A stretch of 42,440 bases of DNA from assembly GCF_018881595.1 (NCBI RefSeq), contig NZ_JACVQA010000014.1, forward strand, positions 80,017 to 122,456. The letters run 5' to 3'. The notes under the pieces were generated by a model, which ran no database searches, was not told the origin of the DNA, and saw only the letters and a program-made list of their open reading frames with translations. The translations under genes were made by a program, and so were the position numbers. The DNA is from Polynucleobacter sp. UK-Gri1-W3. GTDB taxonomy: Bacteria > Pseudomonadota > Gammaproteobacteria > Burkholderiales > Burkholderiaceae. This document shows, piece by piece, positions 1 through 9,770 of the stretch (position 1 is the stretch's first letter; each line of letters opens with the position of its first letter).

Positions 1-46
1 GTTGTTGCTTGTTATTTACTGATTAATTGGTTTATTACTGAATTCT

Positions 47-1363
47 TTATCTAGCTACTGGAAGCTCATCCCAGCGCGTCGTGTAATTTGGTGATCTATT
101 GTTCGATCTCATCTGCCACTCTTGTTTTGCGCCATTGGTTCCTGCCGCTGCAGATCTGATCACCGCATTACCAAAGCGGGTATTGATCTCATCTACTGCT
201 TTCATTAAATGAGCGGACTTGCCTTTAGTCTCGATATCATCAAACAAGGATTGCTGGGCTGTTGGCTTATCGCTAATCAGATTGAGAATGACGCCGGCTT
301 TCTTGTAACGGAAGTTCGCTTGATAAATCTGTTTGAGGCCTGCTAGCGCTGCATTCGTTAAGGTCAACGTGTTGTCTGTTGGGTCTGCCAATGGAATCGT
401 GACGCTTTGGTGATGCTGCGGTTCATTTTGCTTAAACGGATTAGTCTGAATAAATACCGTAAGCGCGCCCGTAGTGCTGTTTTGGGTTCTGAGTTTTTCA
501 GCTGCACGCGCTACATGGGTGGCAACAGATTCAGCAAGCTCCACCTGGCTAGTCACTAACTTACCAAAACTACGCGAGGCAATAATCTGTTGTTTGGCCG
601 GAGCCACTTCTTCTAGCTGCAAACAAGATGTGCCGTGTAACTCATAACAAAGGCGCTCCATCACCACACCAAACTGTTGACGCATGGCTTGTGGTGAAGC
701 TTGCAAAAGATCAAACACGCTCAGAATATTTTGAGCTTTGAGTTTCTTGGCGATTTGTTTACCAACACCCCATACCTCACCCACTTCGGTCTCACTCATC
801 CACTGATAGAGCTCTTCTTTTGCCATGGCATTGACATCACATACACCAACGAACTGCTTGTGCTTCTTAGCCAAGTGATTAGCCAGCTTAGCCAAGGTCT
901 TGCTAGCGCCAATACCCACACAGACTGGTAAGCCGGTGGTGTCTTTAACTTGCTGCTTGATCTTCTGGCCTAGTTCGATAGTGTCTTGATACTGTTTTAA
1001 GACAGTCTCGATTTGCAAGAAACTCTCATCGATGCTGTAAACCTCTAGATTGGGCGTGAACGCCCTGAGCACTTGGACTACACGACTACTCATGTCGCCA
1101 TACAGGGTGTAATTAGATGAGTAAGCCTGAATACCATGCTTCTTAGCCAAGTCCTTCATCTGAAACCAAGGTGTTCCCATCTTCACGCCAAGCGCCTTGA
1201 CTTCAGCGCTACGCGCAACGGCACAACCATCGTTATTGGAGAGCACCACCATCGGCACTTCTTCTAACTTGGGCTGAAACACACGCTCACAAGAAACGTA
1301 GAAGTTGTTTACATCCACGAGTGCGAAGAGTGGAGTTGATATGGTTGGTAAATTGGAGTTCAT
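47..1363 (-). CDS. umuC: DNA polymerase V catalytic subunit UmuC (Y-family)
   Basis: Error-prone translesion polymerase that works with UmuD' on damaged DNA. The N-terminal palm starts with [17 protein letters not shown], where the first metal-binding Asp lies in VDVN. The second catalytic site is the YSIDESF motif, typical of Y-family polymerases. Helix-hairpin-helix and little-finger regions follow, and the protein is about 438 residues, normal for UmuC. I chose the ATG at 1363 because GAGGGG lies just upstream; an in-frame codon at 1399 would give 12 more residues but has no support. The start lies one base past the umuD stop, so the two genes are probably translationally coupled and share the SOS operator upstream of umuD. 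No frameshift is seen. Confidence 0.95.
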   Translation of the reverse strand: MNSNLPTISTPLFALVDVNNFYVSCERVFQPKLEEVPMVVLSNNDGCAVARSAEVKALGVKMGTPWFQMKDLAKKHGIQAYSSNYTLYGDMSSRVVQVLRAFTPNLEVYSIDESFLQIETVLKQYQDTIELGQKIKQQVKDTTGLPVCVGIGASKTLAKLANHLAKKHKQFVGVCDVNAMAKEELYQWMSETEVGEVWGVGKQIAKKLKAQNILSVFDLLQASPQAMRQQFGVVMERLCYELHGTSCLQLEEVAPAKQQIIASRSFGKLVTSQVELAESVATHVARAAEKLRTQNSTTGALTVFIQTNPFKQNEPQHHQSVTIPLADPTDNTLTLTNAALAGLKQIYQANFRYKKAGVILNLISDKPTAQQSLFDDIETKGKSAHLMKAVDEINTRFGNAVIRSAAAGTNGAKQEWQMRSNNRSPNYTTRWDELPVAR

Positions 1364-1364
1364 C

Positions 1365-1865
1365 TCACTTCCCCTCTTTGTTGTATCTGCCGCTAGCATT
1401 GCTGTACTTGCGCACTACTCCAACCACTACACCCCAGATTTGTAACTCGCTGCCTTCGTTAAAGGTGATGGGTTGATAGTTAGCATTTTCTGGTTGTAGC
1501 TCGATGCGGCCACGTAGTTGGTAGAGGCGCTTGATGGTGTACTCGCTATCCACTACGGCAACCACAATATCTTTATGTTTTGGCTTGAGGGCTTTATCAA
1601 CGACGACTTTGTCGCCATCACAAATCCCTGCGCCCAGCATCGAATCCCCCTTCACGGTGAACATGAAGGTGGCTGGCTTGTTTTGGACGAGGTAATGGTT
1701 CAGATCGAGGCCGTCTTCGGCGTAATCTGCCGCTGGGCTAGGGAATCCAGCTGAAATCCGGTGACTGAGGAGCTTGAGCTCATAGGCGGCAAAATGGCCT
1801 GCCAAGGCTTGTGGTGCCTGGCTAAGAGTTACTTTTGCGGGGTTCATTACTTGCGTCATAGTCAT
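1365..1865 (-). CDS. umuD: UmuD, LexA-like self-cleaving SOS mutagenesis protein
   Basis: S24-family peptidase that cleaves itself when stimulated by RecA filaments, giving UmuD', the partner of UmuC. Numbered from the ATG at 1865, the cleavage site is Ala39-Gly40 in ISAGFPSPA. The catalytic Ser75 is in KGDSML and the catalytic Lys112 in EYTIKRL; their 37-residue spacing equals that of E. coli UmuD (Ser60/Lys97). The start is uncertain: ATGs at 1865, 1859 and 1847 are in frame and none has a clear Shine-Dalgarno. The first lies only two bases from the LexA operator, so the mRNA may be leaderless or start at an inner ATG. First gene of umuDC. Confidence 0.94.
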   Translation of the reverse strand: MTMTQVMNPAKVTLSQAPQALAGHFAAYELKLLSHRISAGFPSPAADYAEDGLDLNHYLVQNKPATFMFTVKGDSMLGAGICDGDKVVVDKALKPKHKDIVVAVVDSEYTIKRLYQLRGRIELQPENANYQPITFNEGSELQIWGVVVGVVRKYSNASGRYNKEGK

Positions 1866-1867
1866 TA

Positions 1868-1893
1868 ATATACTGTATGTTTATACAGTATAT
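1868..1893 (-). promoter_or_regulatory. LexA/SOS operator of umuDC
   Basis: The core TACTGTATGTTTATACAGTA at 1871-1890 matches the LexA rule CTGT-N8-ACAG. The dyad extends to 11-bp arms (1868-1878 and 1883-1893) around a 4-base centre. It sits immediately upstream of umuD, where it would block the promoter. This is read directly from sequence; binding by this organism's LexA is inferred from the family. Confidence 0.92.
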
Positions 1894-1956
1894 GTAAAAA
1901 CCGCAGAAATAAGGCTATTTTTGTTGTTTTGGGGCTATTTGCCTAATATTTAGGCA

Positions 1957-1990
1957 ATAAAAAACCACCGAACATGCGGTGGTTTTTTAT
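1957..1990. terminator. Bidirectional rho-independent terminator
   Basis: A perfect 14-bp inverted repeat (1957-1970 with 1977-1990) surrounds a 6-base loop. Its CCACCG/CGGTGG core is flanked by A6 and T6, so it can terminate on either strand. It separates the DUF1993/addAB transcript from umuDC. Confidence 0.85.
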
Positions 1991-2009
1991 TGGGCGCCTA
2001 CTTTCTGTC

Positions 2010-2126
2010 TTAGCAAAAAGCAAATGCCAGAATCGCAGGATCATCCAGAAAAGCATTGGATAGGTAAATACTGACTCGGTAAAGCCAAGGATTTACCTCA
2101 TTAATGATTTGTGAAAAATATTCCAT
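2010..2126 (-). CDS. Possible 38-residue small protein
   Basis: A short ORF between the DUF1993 gene and the terminator at 1957-1990. It starts MEYFSQIINEVNPW and ends ILAFAFC, a hydrophobic, aromatic-rich peptide. AGGT lies 6 bases before the ATG, a weak ribosome site. It would be the last gene of the DUF1993 transcript. I know no family for it, and coding is unproven. Confidence 0.25.
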   Translation of the reverse strand: MEYFSQIINEVNPWLYRVSIYLSNAFLDDPAILAFAFC

Positions 2127-2146
2127 AGACCTATTGTAAAGGCTGC

Positions 2147-2650
2147 TTAGCCGCCCAAGTAATCCGTCTTCCCAACCTCTACCCCGTTATGACGCAGAAT
2201 GTCATAAGCAGTAGTCACATGGAAATAGAAATTAGGAATGATCCAAGTCAGCAGATATTGCTCGCCGACAAACTCAAAATTCCATTCTTTAATAGAGAAC
2301 TTAATTTCTTTTGCTTCCGTGCCATCAATTTGCTCTGGCTTGAGGCTATTGGCAAATGCGATTGTTTTGGCGATGCGTTCCTGGAGGTCCGCAAAAGTTT
2401 CCTCGTTATCTTCAAATTTAAGCGGCTCAACGCCAGCTATACGTGCCATGCCATTTTTCACCTGATCACAGGCGATTTGAACTTGCTTGGTTAGCGGAAA
2501 CATATCTGGAGCAAGACGACCCTCTACCAACGTTTTGCTATCAAGGCCCTTAGCAATTGCAAACGCTTCACCCTTTTTGAGGATATTTGAAAGATTGGTG
2601 AGCATCTTTGTCAGTTGTGGGATTGACGCTTGGTACATTGAAATTGCCAT
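2147..2650 (-). CDS. DUF1993 domain-containing protein
   Basis: 167 residues matching in pattern the DUF1993 family (DinB-like four-helix proteins of unknown function). It begins MAISMYQASIPQLTKMLTNL, has a central LAPDMFPLTKQVQIACD segment, and contains a conserved NFYFHVTTAYDILRHNGV helix near the C-terminus. A good Shine-Dalgarno (AGGAA) precedes the ATG at 2650. It lies 53 bases after addA on the same strand with no terminator between, so it may be cotranscribed with addBA. No signal peptide. Function unknown; DinB-fold proteins often bind metal or thiols, but no such activity can be assigned here. Confidence 0.8.
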   Translation of the reverse strand: MAISMYQASIPQLTKMLTNLSNILKKGEAFAIAKGLDSKTLVEGRLAPDMFPLTKQVQIACDQVKNGMARIAGVEPLKFEDNEETFADLQERIAKTIAFANSLKPEQIDGTEAKEIKFSIKEWNFEFVGEQYLLTWIIPNFYFHVTTAYDILRHNGVEVGKTDYLGG

Positions 2651-2703
2651 GGAGTTTCCTAAGAAGAAATATGAAGCAGGATTAGTGTGCTACTCAGGCC
2701 AGT

Positions 2704-5700
2704 TTACTGGATCTCTTTGATTTCGCCCTTAGATGAAATCAAATAGGCCTTGTTTGGCTTGTCTTTTCTGATGCGCGTGAGTTCAGCTTGGTAGCCCTGT
2801 AATTGCTTGCGGTACTTTTCATACTTCTCGCTACCCACCTCTGGGATAGTGAGTTTGTAATCAATGATGGCCAGATGGTCGCCAAACTCTACTAAGCGAT
2901 CCATGCGATAGCTCTTGCCATCTTCACTAGCGATATCGAGCTCATTCCAAGCTTGCAGCCATTCACCTGATGTCAGGTAGCGTTTGAGCTCTAGAGCATC
3001 TAAGACTGTTTTGGTGCGAGAGAGTAATGTTTTCGCATGCTCTTGATCTACAACAAGCCAATTCATAAGCTCTTGCTCGCTTGGCATAGGTGGCTTTACT
3101 TCATTACTAGAATCTGGGGTGAGGAACTCGAGCAGCCTATGGAAGTTTGCACCCTCTTCCAAGATTTCTGGATCGGAATTTCTGGCTTGCTCATCTTCAC
3201 TTGCAAATACTTCAACCGTCACACCGCTCTCAATGTTAGACAGCATTTGCATATGACTTTCTTGCGCATAGCCCCAATCCAAGACAAAATCCTCGACTGC
3301 ATTTTCTTGCGTAGGTTTAATCGCCTCAGACCCCTCTGTAGCCACTAATTGCTCGCCTACCTGATACACAGGCAACTCAGCCTTGCTTGCTTTGCCATAC
3401 CAAGAAGTCTTATCCAAGCCACTAGGATTATTGGCAGTAGGCTTTTGGGCATCACCACTAATCCATAGACCTTGACGTGCGCGAGTCATTGCGACGTAAA
3501 GCAGGTTCCAGTTTTCTTTTTCACCGATTTGTTTCTCAGCCTCATTGATTTCGGCGCGGGGGGTAGTCAATGTTTTAGAAGTAAATAGGGATAAATGGGA
3601 TGGACTCTCTTCTTGAGGCGCCCAATCAATTAAGACACCGCTATAGTCCACATTAGTATCAGTATTGTTAGCATCGAGAATGATGACAAATGGCGATTCC
3701 AGTCCTTTAGCACCATGAATCGTCATTAGGCGCACGCGCTTATGGCGATCCTCCTCTGACATCTCGCTCTCTTGATCCACTTCAACCAAGTTGTCATCGC
3801 TAGCCGCATCGACGTCACCTTCGTCGGGCGTTTCATCATCATCACCACGGCGCTTGGTATTCATCTCCTGAATAAAACGACTCAAGCTTGGGTATTGCCC
3901 ACCATCTTGATTGAGTGCCACCTCTAGGAATGCATCTAAGTTCGCCAATACCTGTGGACGGTCCAATTCCTGACAGACTACGGCATATTTAAGTCGCACA
4001 TCACCTTCTTGGTAAATACGATCAAGTAGGTCATGAACTGGCAAGCGCTCACCCAATAGGTGCCAATGCTGGAGATAATGCGCAGCTCCTTGTAGCTTTG
4101 CATCCTGACTATCCTGCAACGCATCCCACCAAGAACGGTATTGACCAGAGGTCATTGCTACAGCCAATTGCTGCATTTGTTTTTCCGCAAAACCAAAAAT
4201 GGGGCTTCTAAGAACCTGGGCTAGCGGTAAATCATGCCGAGGTGTTACCAATACAGCAAGCAAAGCAATTAGATCATCGACCTCAAGAGTATTGAGTAAG
4301 CCACCAAGGCGTGGACTTTCGTAAGCAAGCTTTACATCACGTAGAGCTCTTTCATATTGAGGCAAGTATTTACGACGCTTTACTAGCAATAGAAAATCGC
4401 TTGCTCTAGCCTCACGCCAAATTTCCTTACCACCTTCTTTATCGGCGACCTTGCGTGTGGCGATAACTTCTTGAATCAGGCGTGCAACCAACTCGCCCTC
4501 ATGCTGACGCTGAATTACTCCAACTGTTTCACTTGAATCGGCAATCGCTCCATCAAATGCACTACCCTCTCGCAACTCCTGTGTCTGCTCTGCATAGGCA
4601 ATCAATGGCAGCAAATAAATCTCGCCTTGCCCAGCATAAGCGTCGGCTGGCTTACCCTCATCTGGGGTGGACCATAGTGTTTGTTGCTCTGAATATGGGT
4701 AATCAGGGGGTACTTGCTCACCCTGAAAGATTCTATTAACTGACTTGTTAATTTCAGGAGCGTTGCGGCGCGTTTTGTCCTGCTCAATGTAAGCGGCATC
4801 ATGGTGTTGGTGCAAAAACTGCGCCGCACTTACAAACAATCGAGGATCGGCACGGCGAAAGCGATAGATTGACTGCTTAGGATCGCCCACAATAAATACT
4901 TTTGGCCGCTCATCACCTTCGCTATAGCCCGCTAACCAAGCTCGCAGAATTTGCCACTGCAATGGGTTGGTGTCTTGAAACTCATCTACCAATATTTGCT
5001 TGTACTTTGCATCCAGACGAGACTGAAGATATGCCGTATGCTCAGGCTCTCCCATTAATAAGCTAACGCCAACTTCTAAATCATCAAAATCACGCACGCG
5101 CATATTCTCTTTTTGGGCGTTGGCGTGTGCCATCATTGATTGACTCAGAGCAAACCAAGCCTCATTGATGGCAAAGACATCTTTCTCCGCTTGCCAGAGA
5201 AGGTATTCCTCAAAAGCGTGGCCCCAATCTTGCTTAATAGCGATGAACTCATCAATACGATGAGGCTCACCTATTTTCTCGAGATATTTTTTAGCCTCAC
5301 CCAAAGGCTTATCGTTACCACTACGATATTTGAGATCTTTAGTTAAGAAAGTCGTTTGAAAGTTGCTTGCGACCTCCATCACATCACCAGCACGCTCTTT
5401 GCAGGCAATGGCAGGCAACAGATATTGCAGAAGATCGCTATCTTTTACGCTACTATTTTGAAAACAGCGCGCTAAGAACTGTAGATCGTCTAGCGCATTA
5501 GGCGCATTCCACGGAGCTAGCAATGGATTAGGTAAGCTTAACTTATGCAAGGATTGCTTTAGACGCTCTATTGGAGTGATTCCGGTTTGATTGCATTTCT
5601 TTGCAAAGAAAGTCCATGCCCCTCTTTGCTTAAAGAGACTGCTTTTACCCATTAAGAGTTTTTGCGCCTCATGTGAGCCCAAGTATTTGAGTAAGACGTC

Positions 5701-6225
5701 GTAATGGGCTTTGAGCTCTGGCGAGAGATCACCCCACCAATCATCAAGGCACTCTTCTTGCAGTCGCTTAGCATCTTCGCGTAGCTTGAAGCCTGGCTGA
5801 ACACCCAGCGAAACTGGGGCCGCACCTAGTAATCTGCCAAACCAGCCATGAAAGGTATCGATCACGATCGGCTGTGGGTTTGCAAGTACTTGCTCATACA
5901 GTGCTTTGGCTTTAGGCAGGCGCTTTTCAGCCTGCTCTTTTTCCATTCCTCTAGCGGTGAGCTCTTTGATCAAAGAGGCATCATCACTTTTAGAAAATTG
6001 TTCCAGTAATCCATATAAGCGGTCACGCATTTCTTGCGCTGCTTTTCGCGTAAACGTTAGCGCGAGGATTTCTTGTGGCTTCACATCATCGAGCAACAGC
6101 CGTACCAGCCGCGCAACTAGCAACCATGTCTTGCCGCTTCCCGCGCAAGCAGAAACAATCACTGAGCGCTGCGGATCACAGGCCAGCTTTTCTGAGTAAG
6201 CTTGTTTGCTTGGGAACGCGCTCAT
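2704..6225 (-). CDS. addA: AddA-type UvrD-family helicase/nuclease
   Basis: Helicase-nuclease subunit of an AddAB (RecBCD-like) complex that processes double-strand breaks for RecA loading. Superfamily 1A motifs appear in order: Walker A ACAGSGKT near residue 35, motif II LVDEFQDTN, motif III VGDPKQSIYRFR, motif V TIHGAKGLE and motif VI YVAMTRAR. The C-terminus has the RecB-type nuclease: RMDRLVEFG, IIDYKL and QLQGYQ, supplying the Asp, Asp-x-Lys and Gln-x3-Tyr positions. An in-frame TTG at 6255 exists, but the ATG at 6225 (MSAFPSKQAYSEK) has GGTGAG upstream and gives about 1173 residues. It begins 8 bases after the addB stop, so the two form an operon. Confidence 0.92.
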   Translation of the reverse strand: MSAFPSKQAYSEKLACDPQRSVIVSACAGSGKTWLLVARLVRLLLDDVKPQEILALTFTRKAAQEMRDRLYGLLEQFSKSDDASLIKELTARGMEKEQAEKRLPKAKALYEQVLANPQPIVIDTFHGWFGRLLGAAPVSLGVQPGFKLREDAKRLQEECLDDWWGDLSPELKAHYDVLLKYLGSHEAQKLLMGKSSLFKQRGAWTFFAKKCNQTGITPIERLKQSLHKLSLPNPLLAPWNAPNALDDLQFLARCFQNSSVKDSDLLQYLLPAIACKERAGDVMEVASNFQTTFLTKDLKYRSGNDKPLGEAKKYLEKIGEPHRIDEFIAIKQDWGHAFEEYLLWQAEKDVFAINEAWFALSQSMMAHANAQKENMRVRDFDDLEVGVSLLMGEPEHTAYLQSRLDAKYKQILVDEFQDTNPLQWQILRAWLAGYSEGDERPKVFIVGDPKQSIYRFRRADPRLFVSAAQFLHQHHDAAYIEQDKTRRNAPEINKSVNRIFQGEQVPPDYPYSEQQTLWSTPDEGKPADAYAGQGEIYLLPLIAYAEQTQELREGSAFDGAIADSSETVGVIQRQHEGELVARLIQEVIATRKVADKEGGKEIWREARASDFLLLVKRRKYLPQYERALRDVKLAYESPRLGGLLNTLEVDDLIALLAVLVTPRHDLPLAQVLRSPIFGFAEKQMQQLAVAMTSGQYRSWWDALQDSQDAKLQGAAHYLQHWHLLGERLPVHDLLDRIYQEGDVRLKYAVVCQELDRPQVLANLDAFLEVALNQDGGQYPSLSRFIQEMNTKRRGDDDETPDEGDVDAASDDNLVEVDQESEMSEEDRHKRVRLMTIHGAKGLESPFVIILDANNTDTNVDYSGVLIDWAPQEESPSHLSLFTSKTLTTPRAEINEAEKQIGEKENWNLLYVAMTRARQGLWISGDAQKPTANNPSGLDKTSWYGKASKAELPVYQVGEQLVATEGSEAIKPTQENAVEDFVLDWGYAQESHMQMLSNIESGVTVEVFASEDEQARNSDPEILEEGANFHRLLEFLTPDSSNEVKPPMPSEQELMNWLVVDQEHAKTLLSRTKTVLDALELKRYLTSGEWLQAWNELDIASEDGKSYRMDRLVEFGDHLAIIDYKLTIPEVGSEKYEKYRKQLQGYQAELTRIRKDKPNKAYLISSKGEIKEIQ

Positions 6226-6233
6226 GTGATCAC

Positions 6234-9218
6234 TCACCAGATCCCCTTCCTGCAAATACCCCTTGCTTCACAGTATTGACAGACCCCTTCAGGCGCAAAT
6301 GCTTGCATTGGCTTTTTAGCCCAAAGCTGCTCCACATCTTCTGTGATTTGCTCAGAGAAGAGTTGCATCATTTCTGGCATATCTACTACCTCTTGACTGC
6401 GCGTAGCCTTTTGTTCACCCTTGAAGATATCTGCCTTTAAGGCCACCCATTCAGCTTGAGTGACTTGATGTCCCGTTAACTTATGGCTTTCTTGGCCTTC
6501 ATTGGCAGCCCTGGCATAGATCAAGAGCTGAGGATCATCCAAGACATGTTCGGCCCTTACTTTGACTCTCTCGAAGCGTTGATTTTTGTAGTCAATTACC
6601 GATGCAAGTTTGCAGTTGTCTACATTGACGTCATATCGATCGGCATAACCTTCAATACGAATCATTTTTAGATCACCATCGGCATCCTTAAATGGCAGAT
6701 CAAAGCCAACCTTGACCTCACCATCATAGTATTGCCAACCCGCTAGCTCACGTTGCAATTGCCACTCTACAAAACTGGGAATTTGTTTTTGCCAATCTCT
6801 TAATGCGCCCATGACTCTAGCGTCACCCTCAATCAAAGCAGCAAACTCTTGCTCTGAATAAATGCTTAAGCTTTTCTCCATCCAGGCGCGCCTCTGATTT
6901 GCGTCGTCCTTAATTGACGGATTGGTATGTTCGTGAGTTTTAAGTGCTTGGTAGAAACGCTTCAGCAGTTTGTGCAAGGTTTGCCCTGCTAAGGAGGCAT
7001 CAAAGCCTTCATCGAACTCTTTATTCTTGCGTAAGCCCAATAGACTGCGCACATAGTAACGATATGGGCAATCTCGTAGAGCCTTATAGGCGCTGGGGCT
7101 CATTGATAGCGGCATCGGTAGATCTTCTTCAAAATGCGCAACCGCCATCCCCATTGGCTTTGGTTCAAAAGCACGTTTTTTAAGTTGAGCCGGAATTACT
7201 TCCCACTCAATTTGATTTTGTAATCGCTGAATCCAAGCGGAGGGCCTCAATGGCTCGCCATTATTACTTTTGCTTTGCCAGAGTAAATCCACATTAGGAC
7301 ATGACACTAGCAGTTGTGAAAGATCTTTAGCTTGCTGTACAAACTGCATTGCTATCGTTGACGTCTTTAATAGTTGATTGAGTGCATCCGAGAAAAATAA
7401 TGGTGGCTCTGAATAAGCCGGTAGCTGCTGCTCATCACAGCCCACAAATACTACTGCCTCAAAATCACGCATACGCGTAGAGCTCAACGGCAGAATACTC
7501 AGCGTGGCTTTAGCTTCTTTGCCTACCTCTTGATAGCTAGCACCCTCAATAACGGTCTTCAGCAAGCTCAACCACTCACTCAAACGAATGGGCACTTCCT
7601 GATGTTGTGTCTTATTTAAATCGAATGTCTTGAGAACTTCCAGCAGCTGCTTACCAGCCGAGTCTTTCTCAAGGTTTTGAGCCATACCAGTGGCCTGCAG
7701 ATTGGCCTGCAGCTGACTATAAGCCTTGTTGCAATCAACCTTGAGGGTCATCCACTCATGATGACGCTCTCTGACAAACTGTAATAACTCAAACAATGCA
7801 GCACTTGGCAGCGCACTTGAAGTTTTTGCAGCGTTATCTTGAGCGCCTTCAATGGCTAAGTGGAAAGTTTTCCAGCCAGACTCTGCCTTACTAGCAACCA
7901 AGATGTCTTCAAGCCCTGCAATCAATCCAATGCACTCTTGTTTATCTCGATTCAGAATCTTGCCAAGATCTAAAAATGGGTTTTGCAAAAACTCGAGCAA
8001 AGTCTTCGCGCTCGGACCATCTTTGGGCGCCTTAATGAGCTCTAACCAGCTATTCAGTGCAGCAGCGGCACGCGTAGTAGATAACTTCCAACCGGTTTCA
8101 TCGCGGATATTAAGTGATGGCCCAAATCGTGAAAGTAGTGCACGCGCCCTTCTTGCCACCAAACGATCTTGCGCAACTAGTGCTAAATTGGTTTTGCCAT
8201 CAATGAGATGTTTCTCAATAGTTTTGGCAGCAGCCCATGCTAATTCTTCAAAACGTTTAGCGGCAATGAGTCGCCAGCCTTCATTTTGGGCTTGCTTTGT
8301 GTTTGCTAGCGCCTGAACCTGCGCCCGCTCAGAGTTTTCCGAGGCAATACACTCAGACCATAAGCCCACGTCACACCAATCCATTTTGGCTTCTACGGTT
8401 GGCGCATGCTGGGCATACTCATTAAGCAACCTACCTATGATCTCCTGATCAATTGGAGTTGGGTCGGCAGTTTCAACCCATATTAATGGCCTTGCTTGAT
8501 TTACCCTTTTTGCAGTTTCAATAGCATTCAGGTGTGCAGCCATTGCAAACTGATTACGAAATGCTGGATCACTCACGCTCGCTGTATAGCGCCAAAACTC
8601 GAGCAAGACCTTAGTCTCTTGATCAACTACCTTGCGAGCCATTCCTGAATAGACTTTAGCAACAGTGCTATCTAATAACGCTTGCGCTTGGCTAAGACAG
8701 ATTTCGCCAAGATTGCTTGGTTGGTTTTGATTGTGTTGAATGCATTCATGAATCTGTTTTTGCAGCTGTGGGCTCACTGCTGTTGATAAGGTGTCGCACG
8801 CCTTTACGATCGCTTGCGCCAAACCCCATGCACCAGATTCAGTTTCAGCCTTAAACCATGCCTGCAAACTTTTATGTTTACGCAATGTGGCATAGACACC
8901 TAACCATCTTTCCAAATCACTTTGCTTCTTTGGAAACTTCCATGCGCCTGGTGCAGCCTCCAGCCAATCTGTAAAGCTGATCACTTGAGGCAAGAAGGCG
9001 ATATTGCTGGGCAGATCTTTTGGACGGTTTAGTTCAAGAGCTGCCCTCACCCCAATAAGTGGCCCCGCAGTACTTAGCACTACTAAAGGGCGCTGATTAG
9101 TTTGCACTGCACAATCCCAAATGCCTTTTGCCAATTGAGCAAGTGCTTGGCTATTGGGCGTAATTGCCCAAGCCTGAGGCTGCTTTTGGTCAGAAAGAAT
9201 GGGGAACGACTGGGACAT
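6234..9218 (-). CDS. addB: AddB-type nuclease with iron-sulfur staple
   Basis: Partner of AddA in the break-processing complex. About 994 residues. A C-terminal PD-(D/E)xK nuclease is visible as GYADRYDV, VIDYKNQ (Asp876, Lys878) and QLLIYARAA. Four cysteines fit the AddB Fe-S staple: Cys717 in DCPYRYYVR, and Cys980, Cys983 and Cys989 in CQYCEARGIC. No clear Walker A (GxxGxGKT) is seen in the N-terminal helicase-like half; the region VLSTAGPLIGVRAAL is degenerate, so AddA is probably the only motor. Transcribed with addA. The ATG at 9218 is the first methionine (MSQSFPILSD). It diverges from trxA. Confidence 0.9.
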   Translation of the reverse strand: MSQSFPILSDQKQPQAWAITPNSQALAQLAKGIWDCAVQTNQRPLVVLSTAGPLIGVRAALELNRPKDLPSNIAFLPQVISFTDWLEAAPGAWKFPKKQSDLERWLGVYATLRKHKSLQAWFKAETESGAWGLAQAIVKACDTLSTAVSPQLQKQIHECIQHNQNQPSNLGEICLSQAQALLDSTVAKVYSGMARKVVDQETKVLLEFWRYTASVSDPAFRNQFAMAAHLNAIETAKRVNQARPLIWVETADPTPIDQEIIGRLLNEYAQHAPTVEAKMDWCDVGLWSECIASENSERAQVQALANTKQAQNEGWRLIAAKRFEELAWAAAKTIEKHLIDGKTNLALVAQDRLVARRARALLSRFGPSLNIRDETGWKLSTTRAAAALNSWLELIKAPKDGPSAKTLLEFLQNPFLDLGKILNRDKQECIGLIAGLEDILVASKAESGWKTFHLAIEGAQDNAAKTSSALPSAALFELLQFVRERHHEWMTLKVDCNKAYSQLQANLQATGMAQNLEKDSAGKQLLEVLKTFDLNKTQHQEVPIRLSEWLSLLKTVIEGASYQEVGKEAKATLSILPLSSTRMRDFEAVVFVGCDEQQLPAYSEPPLFFSDALNQLLKTSTIAMQFVQQAKDLSQLLVSCPNVDLLWQSKSNNGEPLRPSAWIQRLQNQIEWEVIPAQLKKRAFEPKPMGMAVAHFEEDLPMPLSMSPSAYKALRDCPYRYYVRSLLGLRKNKEFDEGFDASLAGQTLHKLLKRFYQALKTHEHTNPSIKDDANQRRAWMEKSLSIYSEQEFAALIEGDARVMGALRDWQKQIPSFVEWQLQRELAGWQYYDGEVKVGFDLPFKDADGDLKMIRIEGYADRYDVNVDNCKLASVIDYKNQRFERVKVRAEHVLDDPQLLIYARAANEGQESHKLTGHQVTQAEWVALKADIFKGEQKATRSQEVVDMPEMMQLFSEQITEDVEQLWAKKPMQAFAPEGVCQYCEARGICRKGIW

Positions 9219-9328
9219 TAATTGGGTAATTTATCTATTTTGAGCAGAACGTTCCGCTTATTGCTAATATAAGCGTTGTAACGACATAATTAAATAACTT
9301 ACTAAATAGGTCTAAATAAGGAATTTTC

Positions 9329-9655
9329 ATGAGTGCCGGCATTAAATATGTAACTGACGCCTCTTTCGAACAAGACGTCCTCAAGTCCGATAAACCTGTT
9401 TTGCTCGATTTTTGGGCTGAGTGGTGCGGTCCTTGCAAAATGATTGGTCCGATCCTGGAAGAGCTTGCTGGCGAGTATGGCGACAAGATTCAGATCGCAA
9501 AAATGAACGTAGATGAGAACCAAGGCGTTCCTGCCCAGTTCAATATTCGCGGCATTCCTACCCTGATCCTCTTCAAAAATGGCACCGTGGCTGCTCAAAA
9601 AGTAGGCGCTTTGGCCAAATCCCAGTTGACTGCTTTTATTGATAGTCATCTGTAA
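9329..9655 (+). CDS. trxA: Thioredoxin 1
   Basis: Cytosolic disulfide reductase of 108 residues. The active site WCGPCK has Cys33 and Cys36, and the cis-proline is in [14 protein letters not shown] lies 8 bases before the ATG. No signal peptide. It precedes rho, an order widespread in proteobacteria, but a strong terminator follows, so the two are mostly separate transcripts. Confidence 0.98.
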   Translation: MSAGIKYVTDASFEQDVLKSDKPVLLDFWAEWCGPCKMIGPILEELAGEYGDKIQIAKMNVDENQGVPAQFNIRGIPTLILFKNGTVAAQKVGALAKSQLTAFIDSHL

Positions 9656-9665
9656 ATAGTCTCAG

Positions 9666-9698
9666 ACCACAGGCTCACCCGCTGAGCCTGTGGTTTTT
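9666..9698 (+). terminator. trxA rho-independent terminator
   Basis: Twelve-base perfect stem (9666-9677 with 9683-9694), 5-base loop CCCGC, followed by a T-run. It starts 11 bases after the trxA stop. Confidence 0.9.
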
Positions 9699-9712
9699 AC
9701 CGCTTTAAACGC

Positions 9713-9740
9713 TTGTCACACCCTTTTTTTGGTGTAGTAT
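9713..9740 (+). promoter_or_regulatory. Predicted sigma-70 promoter of rho
   Basis: TTGTCA (9713-9718) and TAGTAT (9735-9740) are separated by 16 bp. Transcription from here would give a 5' leader of roughly 160 bases before rho. Prediction by eye only. Confidence 0.5.
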
Positions 9741-9770
9741 TACTCAAACGCACTAATCAGTGCTCCGATT

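Noticed and set aside
1..46. Left edge upstream of the umuC stop
   Set aside because: Only 46 AT-rich bases; no gene or terminator can be supported.
9302..9649. 115-codon minus-strand open frame over trxA
   Set aside because: Shadow of thioredoxin; trxA is unmistakable by its WCGPCK site.
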